A DNA stretch of 64,000 nucleotides from Sanghuangporus weigelae (GCA_033182465.1 CP137319.1:2418001-2482000), one strand, 5' to 3'. Shown: positions 48,887 through 59,689, numbered from the stretch's first letter. Notes: generated by a model from the letters alone, not told the origin. Made by a program: numbers and translations.

Positions 48887-48899
48887 ACCACCCACTACA

Positions 48900-49572
48900 C
48901 TGTGTTCATGTAAAGGACTCCTCTCAAACCAATCACCCGTACCGAAACCCCTTTGCGTGTTCCGATCTGTTTTGCTGGTTTCTCTCATAACCCCGTTACT
49001 TAGTGTGCCGCGTGCCTTTGGTCTTGCAACACCTTCCCCTCTCCACTGTCGTCGGAAAAGGACACCATATCATCCCTTTCCATCACCATATAGTCCCTCC
49101 GTCCCTTGTATCACGTTTCGACTCACCTAGTTATCCTCCCTTGCCTATCGTATCACATTTCGAATCGTTATGCCATGTTCCGACACTTTAGACTACAAGT
49201 GAAATCGGCTGCCGTTGCTTCCCAGTGTGTTAGCCCGGTTGATTAGTCACGTTCAGGTTGGTGGTTCAACTAGCGTAGCTTAAGTTTAGATTAGTTCTTG
49301 CGCCTTGTGTTTGTCGGCTTTAGTCCAGAGCTTGCAGTTGAGCCGGAGAGTCGATTTAGTCTTCACACCGCCACCATCAATCTCGGGAGAAGTCCATCCT
49401 TGGGACCCTTCCTCGAGCGCTTCCCACACATTCCTCAGCCCTCATATAACCTTTCTCTCGTATATTCTCTTATCCCTTCATTTCCGCTTGTCTTTGGTCA
49501 AAGGTGTAACTCTCTGCTGACCACTCAAAGGTATTCTAGGGCAGCCCCTCGAACTTTATATTCCCTGTCCAG
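48900..49572. repeat. Unassigned repetitive sequence
   Basis: Pyrimidine-rich sequence between A2 and repeat D copy 2; no coding region. Probably part of another element. Confidence 0.35.
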
Positions 49573-50615
49573 TGTAGCGCACACTGCTATTCTGGGTGTC
49601 AGCAGTCGAGTATTGTACATACTTCACCAGTGTCCAACACACTGGTGTATCAGCTGCCCAAGTGACTCCAACAGTCACAAAGGGTGTATACGACTCGATT
49701 CGATTCTTCCGAGTGCTCCACCATACCTTAGGATGCACCCGAGACTTCATACATATCTTGGCTCACCCCATTTCACCTTCCATTGCACCTATGTCACATT
49801 CTGAGACCCCAAAGACCCACTAATACTGCGCGATAGGCGCCACGCCATATTTCGTTATCCATACTTTGTCACACTACCACTCACTGACCTCTGCCTCAGT
49901 CATCCGAGCGGATATTGGCACTCCAAAGCCTGGACCCAGACTCCTGAAGGGACCCCAGGCCTTCTCATCAGCATTTCACACCACCAGGGACCATTCCGAC
50001 CTGTTTCAAGGTATCCAACGGTCACGTACCTTCATCCTAGATGTTTCACAAGGTGTGCTCCGTTGTTCGGACTTTGCCGAAGTGGCCTCCGAGGTTCGGA
50101 CTTCCAATCGGAGTTCGCTGATTGGTACATCTGTTCAATCTCTCCATCCGGTTTGTTCACTGACTTGGTTGCGCGGCTCGGAGGACCCTTCCTGGACAGT
50201 TTTCATGTTGTTTCACAGTTCCTTGCAGTCCATCTGACCCTTATCATGTCAGTTTCACACTCCTTGCCATGATTTCATCTTCTTTCACAGTCCCTTGCAG
50301 TCCGTCTGACCCTTATCGCGTCAGTTTCACACTCCTTGCTATGATTTCATCCTGTTTCACAGTTTCCTGTAGTCCACTAGACTTCTGTCTTGTCGGTTTC
50401 ACGCTCCTTGTTGTGGTTTTATTACGTTTCACCTCACGTCTTGTCACGATCCTACCCCAGTCCCAGATCAGTCGTTTTGTACATGTTTTGGACCCCCATA
50501 GTCTATAAAACCCACCCAGATGTCGTAGTTTTCAGATAGCGAATACCAGAGATCTGTTCAGCGCATACATCTTCTGTTCCGAAGCCTCTCAGACCGTCCC
50601 GACCGACTCTGTCAG
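49573..50615. repeat. Repeat D, copy 2
   Basis: Begins TGTAGCGCACACTGC and is similar over ~450 bp to the pieces flanking A1. It is split by B2: sequence after 58767 (CATAGAAGGCCATAG...) up to ~59237 should be its continuation. Its class cannot be settled from this window. Confidence 0.5.
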
Positions 50616-51544
50616 TGTTAGGGAGTAGGCCTGGGGTTACACTGGTTCAATCCTTTTGCCTAAGCAGTGGTGTGTTGTGCAGAGGTGATCTTATCTACCC
50701 ACGTCTGGCTGTACTACGCGGTCCCTTACTAGCCTTTCTAGTCACGGTCCAAGTTATGGATGCTTTCAGATACGAGGTGATAGTAAAGCAGATTGGGATT
50801 TCCAAGAGGCGCAATAGTACAAAGCACACAGTAATAGTCTGGTTAGGACTTTACACCAGTGTGTTAAGAGGATCGAAAGATGGGGAAGTGAGGGCCTAAT
50901 CCTATAGTTATTTATGCTCCCAGATATTCCATTTTCCATCCTATTTCTTACTCATCCTGTCTCCACTTTACTCCACTTTTCTCCACCATTACATCTGTTC
51001 CTTTGTCATCCTGCTGCGCTTTGCTCCACTTTGCTCCAATCTTTGTAAGGTCGTCTCCACTATGACAGAATTCTGTGGAGTTGCTGACTGAGACAATAGA
51101 GGTGGTGCTTCGATATGGAATGCTCCACTGTCAGTACTCCATCACAATGTCATTGCTGTCATTGAGTGGCATCTTTGCTCTTGGAGCGATGTAGGCTGCT
51201 CGGTATGTGATTCCTCAGAATTCATCTCGAGGTCCAGCGAGGGTAAGCATAACTTGCACGTCAGTGTTGAGGTGCCGGGTCGGTGTAGAGTATGGTCCAA
51301 GGCATATCATGAACTGCATAAGTTCTGCTGGCTGGTTCTGCTGGGTTCTGGTGACTAGCCATGCTTTGACTTCGTATCGTATATCTCGAATGTAGCGCCA
51401 TATCCTTCGTTGTATAAGGAGTTGTAACTGCTTGGTCTCCAGGTTCACATCTCTTGGTAAATAAAGGTTTGCCTGTATCGTAGATGCTGGACATGGTGTG
51501 TGCAACTCCAGTCTATACCATCCAATCATTCTCCAAGTTATTGG

Positions 51545-51965
51545 TGTTAGGCGGCGAGACTAACAGACGTCGATCTCGAGGCGGCCAACACAAACAACAA
51601 ACAACAGGCTAAACGCGAGTTGCCGGGCTAGACGCACGCTATGTCGAAGTGAAGGTAAGTAGAATTCAGCAAACTAGTAGTACAAGAGTAGGTACCTATG
51701 TCGAAGTGAAGGTAAGTAGAATAGTAAGACAAGGAATCAAAAGAGTCAAACTATCTACTTATATAGGCTTCGAGCGCGTGAAAGGTCTACTCTAATAAGG
51801 AATCACATGACGAGAGAGCGGGGTAATTAGTGAGCCTGGTAGAACATCGTAGAACATTCTAACGAGTGGATGAGTAATCACAAAGAAAATAAAAGAAAAG
51901 GAAAAGAATATTAAAATCAAAAGATGACGTAAGAAAAGAAAAAGGAAAATGTTCGAGTCCTAACA
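51545..51965 (-). repeat. 3' LTR of the chromovirus
   Basis: 421 bp, TG...CA ends. Contains an internal direct repeat, TATGTCGAAGTGAAGGTAAG, present twice. On the element's own strand a TATATAA box precedes the presumed transcript start. Confidence 0.95.
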
Positions 51966-51978
51966 TCACCCCTCCTTC
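51966..51978 (-). other. Polypurine tract
   Basis: On the element strand GAAGGAGGGGTGA abuts the 3' LTR. The end of pol runs through it, so the tract is also coding. Confidence 0.75.
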
Positions 51979-54900
51979 AAGGTTGGGCGTCCCGACCAAC
52001 CGCTATATCCTTCCGAGGTTGTGAACTTACGTATCGCACGAAGACTCTGACGGGGTATCGACAACTTCCTTGGAGCGCCTGGATGCTTTCGATAGAACTC
52101 GTCGACTGCTTCCTTAGCATTATCTCCAATGTCCGATTCGGGTTGCCAAGTTGCTTCCTCGTATCCAACCCACTTGACAAGGAATTGAAGCTTTCCTCTA
52201 TGAAGACGTGAGTCAAGTAGTTCTTCGACCTCGTATTCTTCTTCATCGTCAACAAGAACAGGTGGCGGTGGTGGAGGTTTCTTCTGAGACTCGAAAGACG
52301 GTTCGACGGCCGGTTTGAGCAGGACCTCGTTGAAGACGGGGTGGACTTGCCTCCAAGTGCGTGGTAACTTGAGCCGATATGCGCTTGCTCCGACCTTTTC
52401 GACGATCTCGAAAGGGCCGAACCACTTGTCGTCCATCTTTTTCGTCGGTCTTATCGTCTTGATGTTACGCCCATCAAGAAAAACCTTGCTGCCTGCTTCG
52501 TATTCCATTGACTTTCCTGCGTGACGATCGTAGAAACGTTTCATGTCTTCGTTGGCCTTGACGAGGTTAGCTTGCGCGAGTTCATGAATACCCTTGACGT
52601 GCTTCGCAAATTCTTCAGCTGACATGTTCGAAGATGAAGTTCGAACACCCGTGAACCCTGTTGGATGTACTCCCGCATTGACAAAGAATGGGGACAGCTT
52701 CGTTGCTGAGTGTTCGCGGTTGTTGTATGCGAACTCTGCAAGCGCTAACCAGTCTGCCCAGTCCGATTGACGGTGGTTGACGTACAGCCTTAGGTATTGT
52801 TCGAGTTCTTGATTAACTCGCTCGGTTTGGCCGTCGGTCTGGGGATGGTACGCCGTCGAGGGGTTACCTTCGATATGGAGGAGTTTGTACAATTCCCTCA
52901 TCATCTTGGCATCGAACTGAACGCCCCTGTCGTGAATGATTTTCTTCGGCAGTCCGTGTAGTCGGAAGACTTGATCGCGATAGATACGTGCCATGCCCTC
53001 CGCCGTCAGTTTCGTTGTTGTTGGGATCGCATGAATCTGTTTGCTAAAGCGATCAACTATGACACATATCGCATTGAAACCGTTGGACTCAGGGAGTTCT
53101 CCGATCAGGTCGATCGTGACAATCTGCCATGGCGCCTCCGGTACTTCGTTCGGGTGCAAAACCTTTGCCCTCGTTACTCGCAGAGCCTTCGTTCGTTGAC
53201 ACCGATCACAACCTCGCACGTAGTTCCGAACATCGACATACATGTTTGGCCACCAGAAGCTTCGGCTTACCATTGACACCGTCTTATTTGCTCCCGGGTG
53301 TCCTGCCAGCGTCGAGTCGTGACATTCCTTCATGACAGCTTCTCTTATCGATGTTGGTACAAAGACGTTCCAGAACTTCTTCGAGCTCGTTGTCGACACC
53401 TTGACCGTTACCTCCTTTGACCACACGCCATCCTTGAGTACTAGTCCTGACGGTCTTTCCCCGTCATCCGTGTCTTCCTGTGCCTTCTTGATCGTCTCGA
53501 CAAGTGAGTCCCTGGACGTGTTAACCGTTGCTCGTACCAACCATTCATCCTTGATGAACGTGACGTTTTCATTGTCGTGCTCACCCTTGTCGTAGTCTGC
53601 ACGTCGCGACAATAAATCCGCTTTTCCGAGCGTCTTTCCCGGCTTGTGTACGAGCATGAAGTCAAACTCTGCCAGGTCAAGTCGCCAACGAGCTTGTCGA
53701 CGGTTTAGCTTCTGAGGGGCCTTGAAGTACGTCAGGTTCGCATGATCAGTCCAAACCTCGAATGGTTGATTGGCCCCTTGGAGGTATTGACGCCATTCCT
53801 TGAGCGCTTGAACGATAGCGAGCATCTCTTTGTCATAAATCTCGTAGTTCCGTTCCGCATCTAGTAACGTCGACGATCGATACGCAACAACCTTCCATTT
53901 GCCTTTTTGTCTCTGAAGGAGCACACCTCCAGTTGCAAAGTCCGATGCATCAGCCTCGACACGGAAAGGGTCGTCATTGTTCGGAATGGCCAGGACCGGA
54001 GGACTACTCAAACGCTCCTTCAACTCCTCGAACGCACGCTGTTCCTCCTCTCCCCACTTCCACTCTGCTTTACCCGTCAGCGACGTGAGCGGCTTGACAA
54101 CCGAGCTGTACCCTTCAACAAAACGACGTAGCCAGTTTCCTAGACCGAGAAACTGTTGTAGTTCATGGACATTCTTTGGAACGGGCCATTCTTGGACTGC
54201 GATCGTCTTTTTCGGATCCATACGCACTTCGCCGTTACCGATGATGTGGCCGAGATATTTGACAGTACTAACCTCGAACTCACATTTCTGCGGCTTTAGG
54301 AAAAGCTTGTTCTTACGCAGAATCTCGAAGACTCGTCTTGTTCGTTCGCGATGTTCTTCCAGGGTGTCCGAGAATATGAGTATGTCGTCGAGGTAAATGA
54401 TGACAACGCCTTCATGAATCAATTCTCGGAATATGTCGTTCATGAATCCTTGGAAGGTAGCCGGCGCATTGCATAAGCCAAAGAACATTACCGTCGGTTC
54501 AAACAATCCTAGGTTTGTCCTGAACGCTGCCTTCCACTCGTCACCTTCGCGGATCCGGATGTTGTAATATCCCCAGCGGACGTCGAGCTTGGTGATGTAC
54601 TTAGCATCCTTGACCTTATCGATGAGCTCGTTGATCAGTGGCAACGGGTACTTATTCTTGACCGTTCCGTCGTTGAGCTTTCGATAGTCCTGAATCGCTC
54701 GCAAGCTCCCGTCTTCCTTCTTGATAAAGAAGAACGGCGACGCCATCGGAGATTTCGACTGTCTAATGCGTCCCGATGCAAGGTTTTCTTCAATAAACGC
54801 CTTCATCGCTTCCTGTTCCTTGGGCGACAATGGGTACACCTTACAATCGCTTGGCTTGAAGTCCGGTTTCAGGTCGATAGCGTGGTCCCACGTCCGATGA

Positions 54901-55751
54901 TCGGGCAATTGCTCGAACGATTCCTCGCTAAAAACCTCTGCAAACTCTTCCAGATAGGGGGGCCACTTCGTCGCTTCCTTCATCCAGACCCTCCGCACGT
55001 AGTCATCATCCGCCTCCTCATTCGACAGCGTAGACACGCATTCGTCAGGGCATCGTGTGAAGTCAATTTTACCGATCTTCCAGTCAATCTCTGGGTTGTG
55101 CTTCCGCAACCAGTCATGACCGAGGAAAATGTTGGATGATGCCAACGACGTGACTGCTAGACGGATCTCCTCTTCATGTTTCCCAAAGATCATACGTACA
55201 ATCACGTATTCCTTGATCAGTCCGCTTTCGTTGCTTGTTCCATCAGCATTGAAGACGGGCCTTGGACGAATATACCTTTGCGTATGGAAACCGTACCGTT
55301 TGACGAAACCTTCATCGATGCAGGAGCCCGTGCATCCCGAGTCAATGAGTGCATGCGCATCGATCAGATACTCGTCTTGCTTCATCGGGTTCAAGGCGTC
55401 CACTTCGTCATCATTCGCCACCTGTGGATGTACGATGCTAACGAATGCGTCAAGTTCCTGACCGCCACTCCTCCTGATGAACTGTCCACACGTCGCATCT
55501 TCTATGCCTTCGCGCCATACTTCAGCCGCGCGTCTGCCAACCACACTCCACACTGCCTCAGTATCGTTCGCCTGGGCAACAACGTTCTCACGGTAAGGTT
55601 CTTCCGTCACAACCTCATTTTTTATAGCGGTTTGAATCCGCTCATCTGCCCTTAGCACTTCTGAGCCGCCTCCTTGCGCACTCACTCTTCTAGCAAACAG
55701 CTCGTCATAGACGCTGAAGTCTTCCTCGTCTTCTGACTCACTGGGAATCAC
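51966..55751 (-). CDS. pol: pol polyprotein of the chromovirus
   Basis: 1,261 residues. Protease with ALIDSGCTGS near residue 140; reverse transcriptase with YLDDIL near 455; RNase H region beginning FRVEADASDFATGG near 595; integrase with HHCC zinc domain (H...H...CDRC, ~845-890) and core (VTIDLIGELP...; AYHPQTDGQTERVN); and a C-terminal chromodomain (EYEVEELLDSRL...FLVKWVGYEEATWQPESDI, ~1185-1230). Chromodomains direct integration toward chromatin marks in this clade. Confidence 0.95.
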   Translation of the reverse strand: MIPSESEDEEDFSVYDELFARRVSAQGGGSEVLRADERIQTAIKNEVVTEEPYRENVVAQANDTEAVWSVVGRRAAEVWREGIEDATCGQFIRRSGGQELDAFVSIVHPQVANDDEVDALNPMKQDEYLIDAHALIDSGCTGSCIDEGFVKRYGFHTQRYIRPRPVFNADGTSNESGLIKEYVIVRMIFGKHEEEIRLAVTSLASSNIFLGHDWLRKHNPEIDWKIGKIDFTRCPDECVSTLSNEEADDDYVRRVWMKEATKWPPYLEEFAEVFSEESFEQLPDHRTWDHAIDLKPDFKPSDCKVYPLSPKEQEAMKAFIEENLASGRIRQSKSPMASPFFFIKKEDGSLRAIQDYRKLNDGTVKNKYPLPLINELIDKVKDAKYITKLDVRWGYYNIRIREGDEWKAAFRTNLGLFEPTVMFFGLCNAPATFQGFMNDIFRELIHEGVVIIYLDDILIFSDTLEEHRERTRRVFEILRKNKLFLKPQKCEFEVSTVKYLGHIIGNGEVRMDPKKTIAVQEWPVPKNVHELQQFLGLGNWLRRFVEGYSSVVKPLTSLTGKAEWKWGEEEQRAFEELKERLSSPPVLAIPNNDDPFRVEADASDFATGGVLLQRQKGKWKVVAYRSSTLLDAERNYEIYDKEMLAIVQALKEWRQYLQGANQPFEVWTDHANLTYFKAPQKLNRRQARWRLDLAEFDFMLVHKPGKTLGKADLLSRRADYDKGEHDNENVTFIKDEWLVRATVNTSRDSLVETIKKAQEDTDDGERPSGLVLKDGVWSKEVTVKVSTTSSKKFWNVFVPTSIREAVMKECHDSTLAGHPGANKTVSMVSRSFWWPNMYVDVRNYVRGCDRCQRTKALRVTRAKVLHPNEVPEAPWQIVTIDLIGELPESNGFNAICVIVDRFSKQIHAIPTTTKLTAEGMARIYRDQVFRLHGLPKKIIHDRGVQFDAKMMRELYKLLHIEGNPSTAYHPQTDGQTERVNQELEQYLRLYVNHRQSDWADWLALAEFAYNNREHSATKLSPFFVNAGVHPTGFTGVRTSSSNMSAEEFAKHVKGIHELAQANLVKANEDMKRFYDRHAGKSMEYEAGSKVFLDGRNIKTIRPTKKMDDKWFGPFEIVEKVGASAYRLKLPRTWRQVHPVFNEVLLKPAVEPSFESQKKPPPPPPVLVDDEEEYEVEELLDSRLHRGKLQFLVKWVGYEEATWQPESDIGDNAKEAVDEFYRKHPGAPRKLSIPRQSLRAIRKFTTSEGYSGWSGRPTLKEG

Positions 55752-55882
55752 GTCGGATAGGACATTTCGAAGGTTAAAACCGCCTCGTATATTCGCATCT
55801 TGGTAGTGTACATCGGGGCGATTATATTTTAACGAACGCGACGAAAAGAGTCCTTTAGCTATTTGACCAGTCGTTCCGACGT

Positions 55883-57358
55883 TTACGCCTGGTCGTCCTG
55901 AAAACCCTCACCGTCGACTATCTCTTCCAGCTCAGCTGGCACTGCTCGCACGTCGACACTTTCGAAGTCCGATTCCTTCGCATTGCCGAGCTCTTCGAGT
56001 AACGCCAGTCTGTCTTCTGGTTCGAAGGCAGCGATGATGGACCGTATTGCCTCACGACCGCGTGGGCAATCTCTGATAAAGTGGCCGACCCTGCCACACT
56101 TGTAGCACGCACGTTGGGCACGTGCTTGGTTCATGGCGACGTCCATGGGCTGACCGAGTCCTCCATACGTTACTCCTGTTGCGTCGCGACGATCGGCTCG
56201 AGGGAAAGGAGCACTCTGCCTTACTGGCTGTTGAGGGGCTTGGGCGTATGGTCGAGCGAACCCTTGCGGCCTGGCTGGTAGTGTTGCTAGGCGCTGTTGT
56301 CCTCGTCGTTGCGCATGGACGTACTTGATCTGTCGCTCAACGTTATCGACCGTGACGGCACGTTTCCTCCACTGCATATACGTTGTCGGGGTAGGGTCTG
56401 TTCGCATTACACCATCGACGACAGCGGAGTTGAGCGCCTTCATGAGTTTGGCGATAAGCGTACCATCATGTTCCGACTTCGTAAGCCCTGCGCGCACGCG
56501 CTCGATGTCGAAGTCGTTTAGGAACTTGTCTGCTTCCTGCTCGCCTTGCCTCATTGTATCTAACTTGTCGAATGCCTTCTGGTGACGATTCGGATCCTCA
56601 AACGAGACGTTAAGCTTGTCGAGGAAAGCCGTCCACGTCTCTGTAATGCTCAAGCTCCCGCTCTGCGATGCCCACTCGACATAGTTCTCTGCCCATGTCG
56701 ACGCACTCCCGCTCTTCAGGTACGAGAGGACAAACATGATCTTGTCCTTGTCGTCTTGGAAACGGGACTCGTACGATGCGAGATACAACAGTACCTCTCG
56801 GCGAAAGTCAACATAATCATCGCCGCCTGAGAACTCCCGTGGGGGTGCGACACCCTTCTTCGGTCCGCCACCTGTGGTTGTTGACCTAAGTGCCAACGCA
56901 ATTGCCTGGGCCATAGCAGTGTAGTCAACCGCTGGTTGCGTCGCTGGCGCTGGCGTTGTTGGGACTGGGGGAGCCATCGGTGGTTCGGGTGTCGTGTTTC
57001 GACTGCTGATCGCTGGCGTTGGTTCTCTTGGCTCGGTGAACGATAGCGATGTCTGAAGTGGGGGGGCGGTTACTGGTTCCTCCGGATCTATGAAGGTGAG
57101 GAAATGTTCGGACGGAAGGACGGAAGGAGCAACTGATGACGTAGGAGCGTTTGATGTTGTCGGGCCTGTTTGTCTACTGCTTCTTGGAGTCCAGACAATT
57201 ACACGTCCGTCTATGAGCGAGCCCCACCGTTCGCGTTCTTCAATCCAAACAGCGTCGTGGACTAGATCACCTTCGCCTCGGACTACGTAGCTGTTTCTAG
57301 ATTCCGACCACCTGCTACCACTCGGGAGAGCGTCTCTCTGCTCGTCAGTTAGTTCCAC
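55883..57358 (-). CDS. gag: gag protein of the chromovirus
   Basis: 491 residues: Pro/Thr-rich N-terminal region, a capsid-like helical part (FSGGDDYVDFRREVLLYLAS; WTAFLDKLNVSFEDPNRHQK; MRQGEQEADKFLNDFD), and a single CCHC zinc knuckle, CYKCGRVGHFIRDC, near residue 425. gag and pol are separate reading frames, as in many relatives. Confidence 0.93.
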   Translation of the reverse strand: MELTDEQRDALPSGSRWSESRNSYVVRGEGDLVHDAVWIEERERWGSLIDGRVIVWTPRSSRQTGPTTSNAPTSSVAPSVLPSEHFLTFIDPEEPVTAPPLQTSLSFTEPREPTPAISSRNTTPEPPMAPPVPTTPAPATQPAVDYTAMAQAIALALRSTTTGGGPKKGVAPPREFSGGDDYVDFRREVLLYLASYESRFQDDKDKIMFVLSYLKSGSASTWAENYVEWASQSGSLSITETWTAFLDKLNVSFEDPNRHQKAFDKLDTMRQGEQEADKFLNDFDIERVRAGLTKSEHDGTLIAKLMKALNSAVVDGVMRTDPTPTTYMQWRKRAVTVDNVERQIKYVHAQRRGQQRLATLPARPQGFARPYAQAPQQPVRQSAPFPRADRRDATGVTYGGLGQPMDVAMNQARAQRACYKCGRVGHFIRDCPRGREAIRSIIAAFEPEDRLALLEELGNAKESDFESVDVRAVPAELEEIVDGEGFQDDQA

Positions 57359-57746
57359 GGTGATATGCTGGGGGCGGGACGGGGACCGGCGTGTTCGAGC
57401 GGGTCCGACCTCTGGTAACCGGCTCGTCTTGGAAGTTAACGACTACGCGGAAAACTCCTATGCGAATGACGAACGATAGACTTATCGATGACTGGACCTT
57501 GTATGTTACCCACGAGCACGTCAAATGAGCACGCCACCAGATGCTGATACGGAGCGCCACGTTGATGTGATCGGTTGTTGGGGGTTAGACTATCGGGACA
57601 CGTCGGAGTCAATTGGACAACGACGGGCTAGATAGGGGTTGCTCGGATGAATCCGGGATGGGCGCGGTGATGAACCGTCGACGTTAACTCCTTGCGTGGA
57701 GTAGCGATAGCGAGCGCGAACAAACGTTTACGCGGGCTAGAGGTAG

Positions 57747-57757
57747 GTCTTACTATT
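57747..57757 (-). other. Primer-binding site, self-priming type
   Basis: On the element strand the 11 bases AATAGTAAGAC lie one base inside the 5' LTR. The identical plus-strand word at 57934..57944 within that LTR means the transcript's presumed 5' end (GTCTTACTATT) is exactly complementary to this site. This is the arrangement of Tf1/sushi-type elements, which prime from their own mRNA rather than a tRNA. Confidence 0.7.
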
Positions 57758-57758
57758 A

Positions 57759-58179
57759 TGTTAGGCGGCGAGACTAACAGACGTCGATCTCGAGGCGGCC
57801 AACACAAACAACAAACAACAGGCTAAACGCGAGTTGCCGGGCTAGACGCACGCTATGTCGAAGTGAAGGTAAGTAGAATTCAGCAAACTAGTAGTACAAG
57901 AGTAGGTACCTATGTCGAAGTGAAGGTAAGTAGAATAGTAAGACAAGGAATCAAAAGAGTCAAACTATCTACTTATATAGGCTTCGAGCGCGTGAAAGGT
58001 CTACTCTAATAAGGAATCACATGACGAGAGAGCGGGGTAATTAGTGAGCCTGGTAGAACATCGTAGAACATTCTAACGAGTGGATGAGTAATCACAAAGA
58101 AAATAAAAGAAAAGGAAAAGAATATTAAAATCAAAAGATGACGTAAGAAAAGAAAAAGGAAAATGTTCGAGTCCTAACA
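57759..58179 (-). repeat. 5' LTR of the chromovirus
   Basis: 421 bp, read as identical to the LTR at 51545..51965. The TATATAA box (complement of TTATATA near 57972..57978) lies about 30-36 bp upstream of the proposed transcript start. Confidence 0.95.
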
Positions 58180-58767
58180 ATTGGGTTCGCAGTTCGAGGG
58201 GTTCGAGTTGTGATCGTGAGTTCCTCTCATTTCTTGGGTACTACTGGGTTTGGTGGATTGGAATGCATTGTATCTTGCAGGTGTCGCTCGGTTTCGATGT
58301 GACAGTCACGTGTACCAACTGTTGCCGTGCATACTATGTAGTATACTTCATAAAGGATCATGTAAACTTGTGCACAGACTTGACAGTGCTGAAATGCCAG
58401 TGATGTCTCCATAAACCTTATTAGCCTTTAGCCTTTTAGTGTTTAGGCTTTAGTAGTTGTGCTTCTGGACTTGTAAGAAGTTTGATTGCTTCTTTTGATC
58501 GAGGTCGCCCTGGTTGCTTGGTCAGCGGCATTAGAGTGGTAGTCCGCGGTAATAGGCGGTCGGCGGTGTTAGCTATTAGCGGGATTACGTATCCGCTTTG
58601 GTGCTTCTAGCGCTCGGGTGGTAATGGGTTACTGTTGCCTAGGCCGCTCAATCGCTTGGGCCTGTGATAGCTGGCTTGGTTACTGGTCGCGTTTGGAAAG
58701 CTGATTGTGTAGATCTGTTGATCGTGTCGATCCTGATGCGAGGTTTTGAGCGGATCCTTTCAGTCAG

Positions 58768-59237
58768 TCATAGAAGGCCATAGTACCCGCCTTGGGTGTC
58801 TCGTCTTCCTTGCCTATACTAGTCTGGACGTCCCAGGGGTGACTCGGATACTCTCAGCTTGTCTTCTTTCTTCATTGACTCATCTCCGAGGTGATCAAGT
58901 CACCGAAGTATTCACTTGGTTCACCACAGCACGTCTGGATTGGTCTCCCTAGACGACTATTGAGTATCACATCTTGCCTACGTGTATTCGCTCCCCCTTT
59001 TTCCCCCTTTATAGTTCACACCGACCGTACCGGCCGGAGGTATTCCGACTGTCCATGGTTCCCACAGAGTAGGCCAGAGTCTCGATCTATCTCAGGGGAG
59101 TCTTCCAGATCACCCTTCTTTATTTGGTTTCCCCAATTTGTTCTCGCTCGCTCCCTATAGGATCGAATGCCCTAGCCTGCTAGGATCACACCTACAGACC
59201 TAGTCCGATCGTCCACCCACCCTATCGATCATATAAC
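58768..59237. repeat. Repeat sequence downstream of B2
   Basis: Non-coding, probably the continuation of repeat D copy 2 beyond the B2 insertion. Confidence 0.4.
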
Positions 59238-59689
59238 GTGTACCCACTGTTGCCGTGCATACTATGTAGTATACTTCATAAAAGACCATGTAAACTCGTG
59301 CACAGACTTGACAGTGCTGAAATGCCAGTGAGGTCTCTATAAACCTTATTAGCCTTTAGCCTTTTAGTGTTTAGGCTTTAGTAGTTGTGCTTCTGGACTT
59401 GTAAGAAGTTTGATCACTTCTTTGATCGAGGTCGCTCTGGTTGCTTGGTCAGCGGTGTTAGAGTGGTAGTCCACGGTAATAGGTGGTTGGTGGTGTTAGC
59501 TGTTAGCGGGATTACGTATCTGCTTCGGTGCTTCTAGCGCTCAGGTGGTAATGGGTTACTGTTGCCTAGGCCGCTTGATCACTTGGGCCTGTGATCGCTG
59601 GCTTGGTTACTGGTTGCGTTTGGAAAGCCGATCGTGTGGATCTGCTGATTGTGTTGATCCCGATGCGAGATTTTGAGCGGATCCTTTCA
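59238..59689. mobile_element. Family B fragment, copy B3
   Basis: Matches the terminal ~450 bp of B2 (58315..58762) in the same orientation, ending GGATCCTTTCA, with many scattered differences. Only this end of the repeat is present. Confidence 0.75.

Larger units (their letters stand above)
45374..48899. mobile_element. Family A solo-LTR-like repeat, copy A2, split by a family B insertion
   Basis: Starts TGTAGTGCACTGG at 45374 and resumes after the B1 insertion (47366..48886) to end CCACTACA at 48899; about 2.0 kb without the insert. Inverted relative to A1, separated from it by 411 bp of repeat D. Longer than A1 mainly because it has one more 183-bp tandem unit. Confidence 0.65.
51545..58179 (-). 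mobile_element. Ty3/Gypsy chromovirus, whole-looking
   Basis: 6,635 bp with 421-bp direct LTRs starting TGTTAGG and ending CCTAACA, flanked by the 5-bp duplication ATTGG (51540..51544 and 58180..58184). Genes run on the minus strand: gag, then pol in the order protease, reverse transcriptase, RNase H, integrase, chromodomain. The two LTRs showed no difference when read side by side, so the insertion is young. It sits inside solo LTR B2; the matching uninterrupted sequence in B1 (around 47941..47960) shows the empty site. The element looks whole, without obvious breaks. Confidence 0.95.
50616..58762. mobile_element. Family B solo-LTR-like repeat, copy B2, split by a Gypsy insertion
   Basis: Starts TGTTAGGGAGTAGG at 50616 and ends GGATCCTTTCA at 58762, with direct repeat GTCAG on both sides (50611..50615 and 58763..58767). 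Without the 6.64-kb nested element it is about 1.5 kb and is the inverted counterpart of B1. Confidence 0.8.

Noticed and set aside
55176-55655. Plus-strand open frames within the chromovirus
   Set aside because: Antisense shadows of pol; no motif.
47365-58763. A single giant foldback/TIR transposon with ~1.5-kb arms
   Set aside because: Each arm has its own TG...CA ends and its own 5-bp flanking duplication (ACCAC and GTCAG), so they are two separate insertions.
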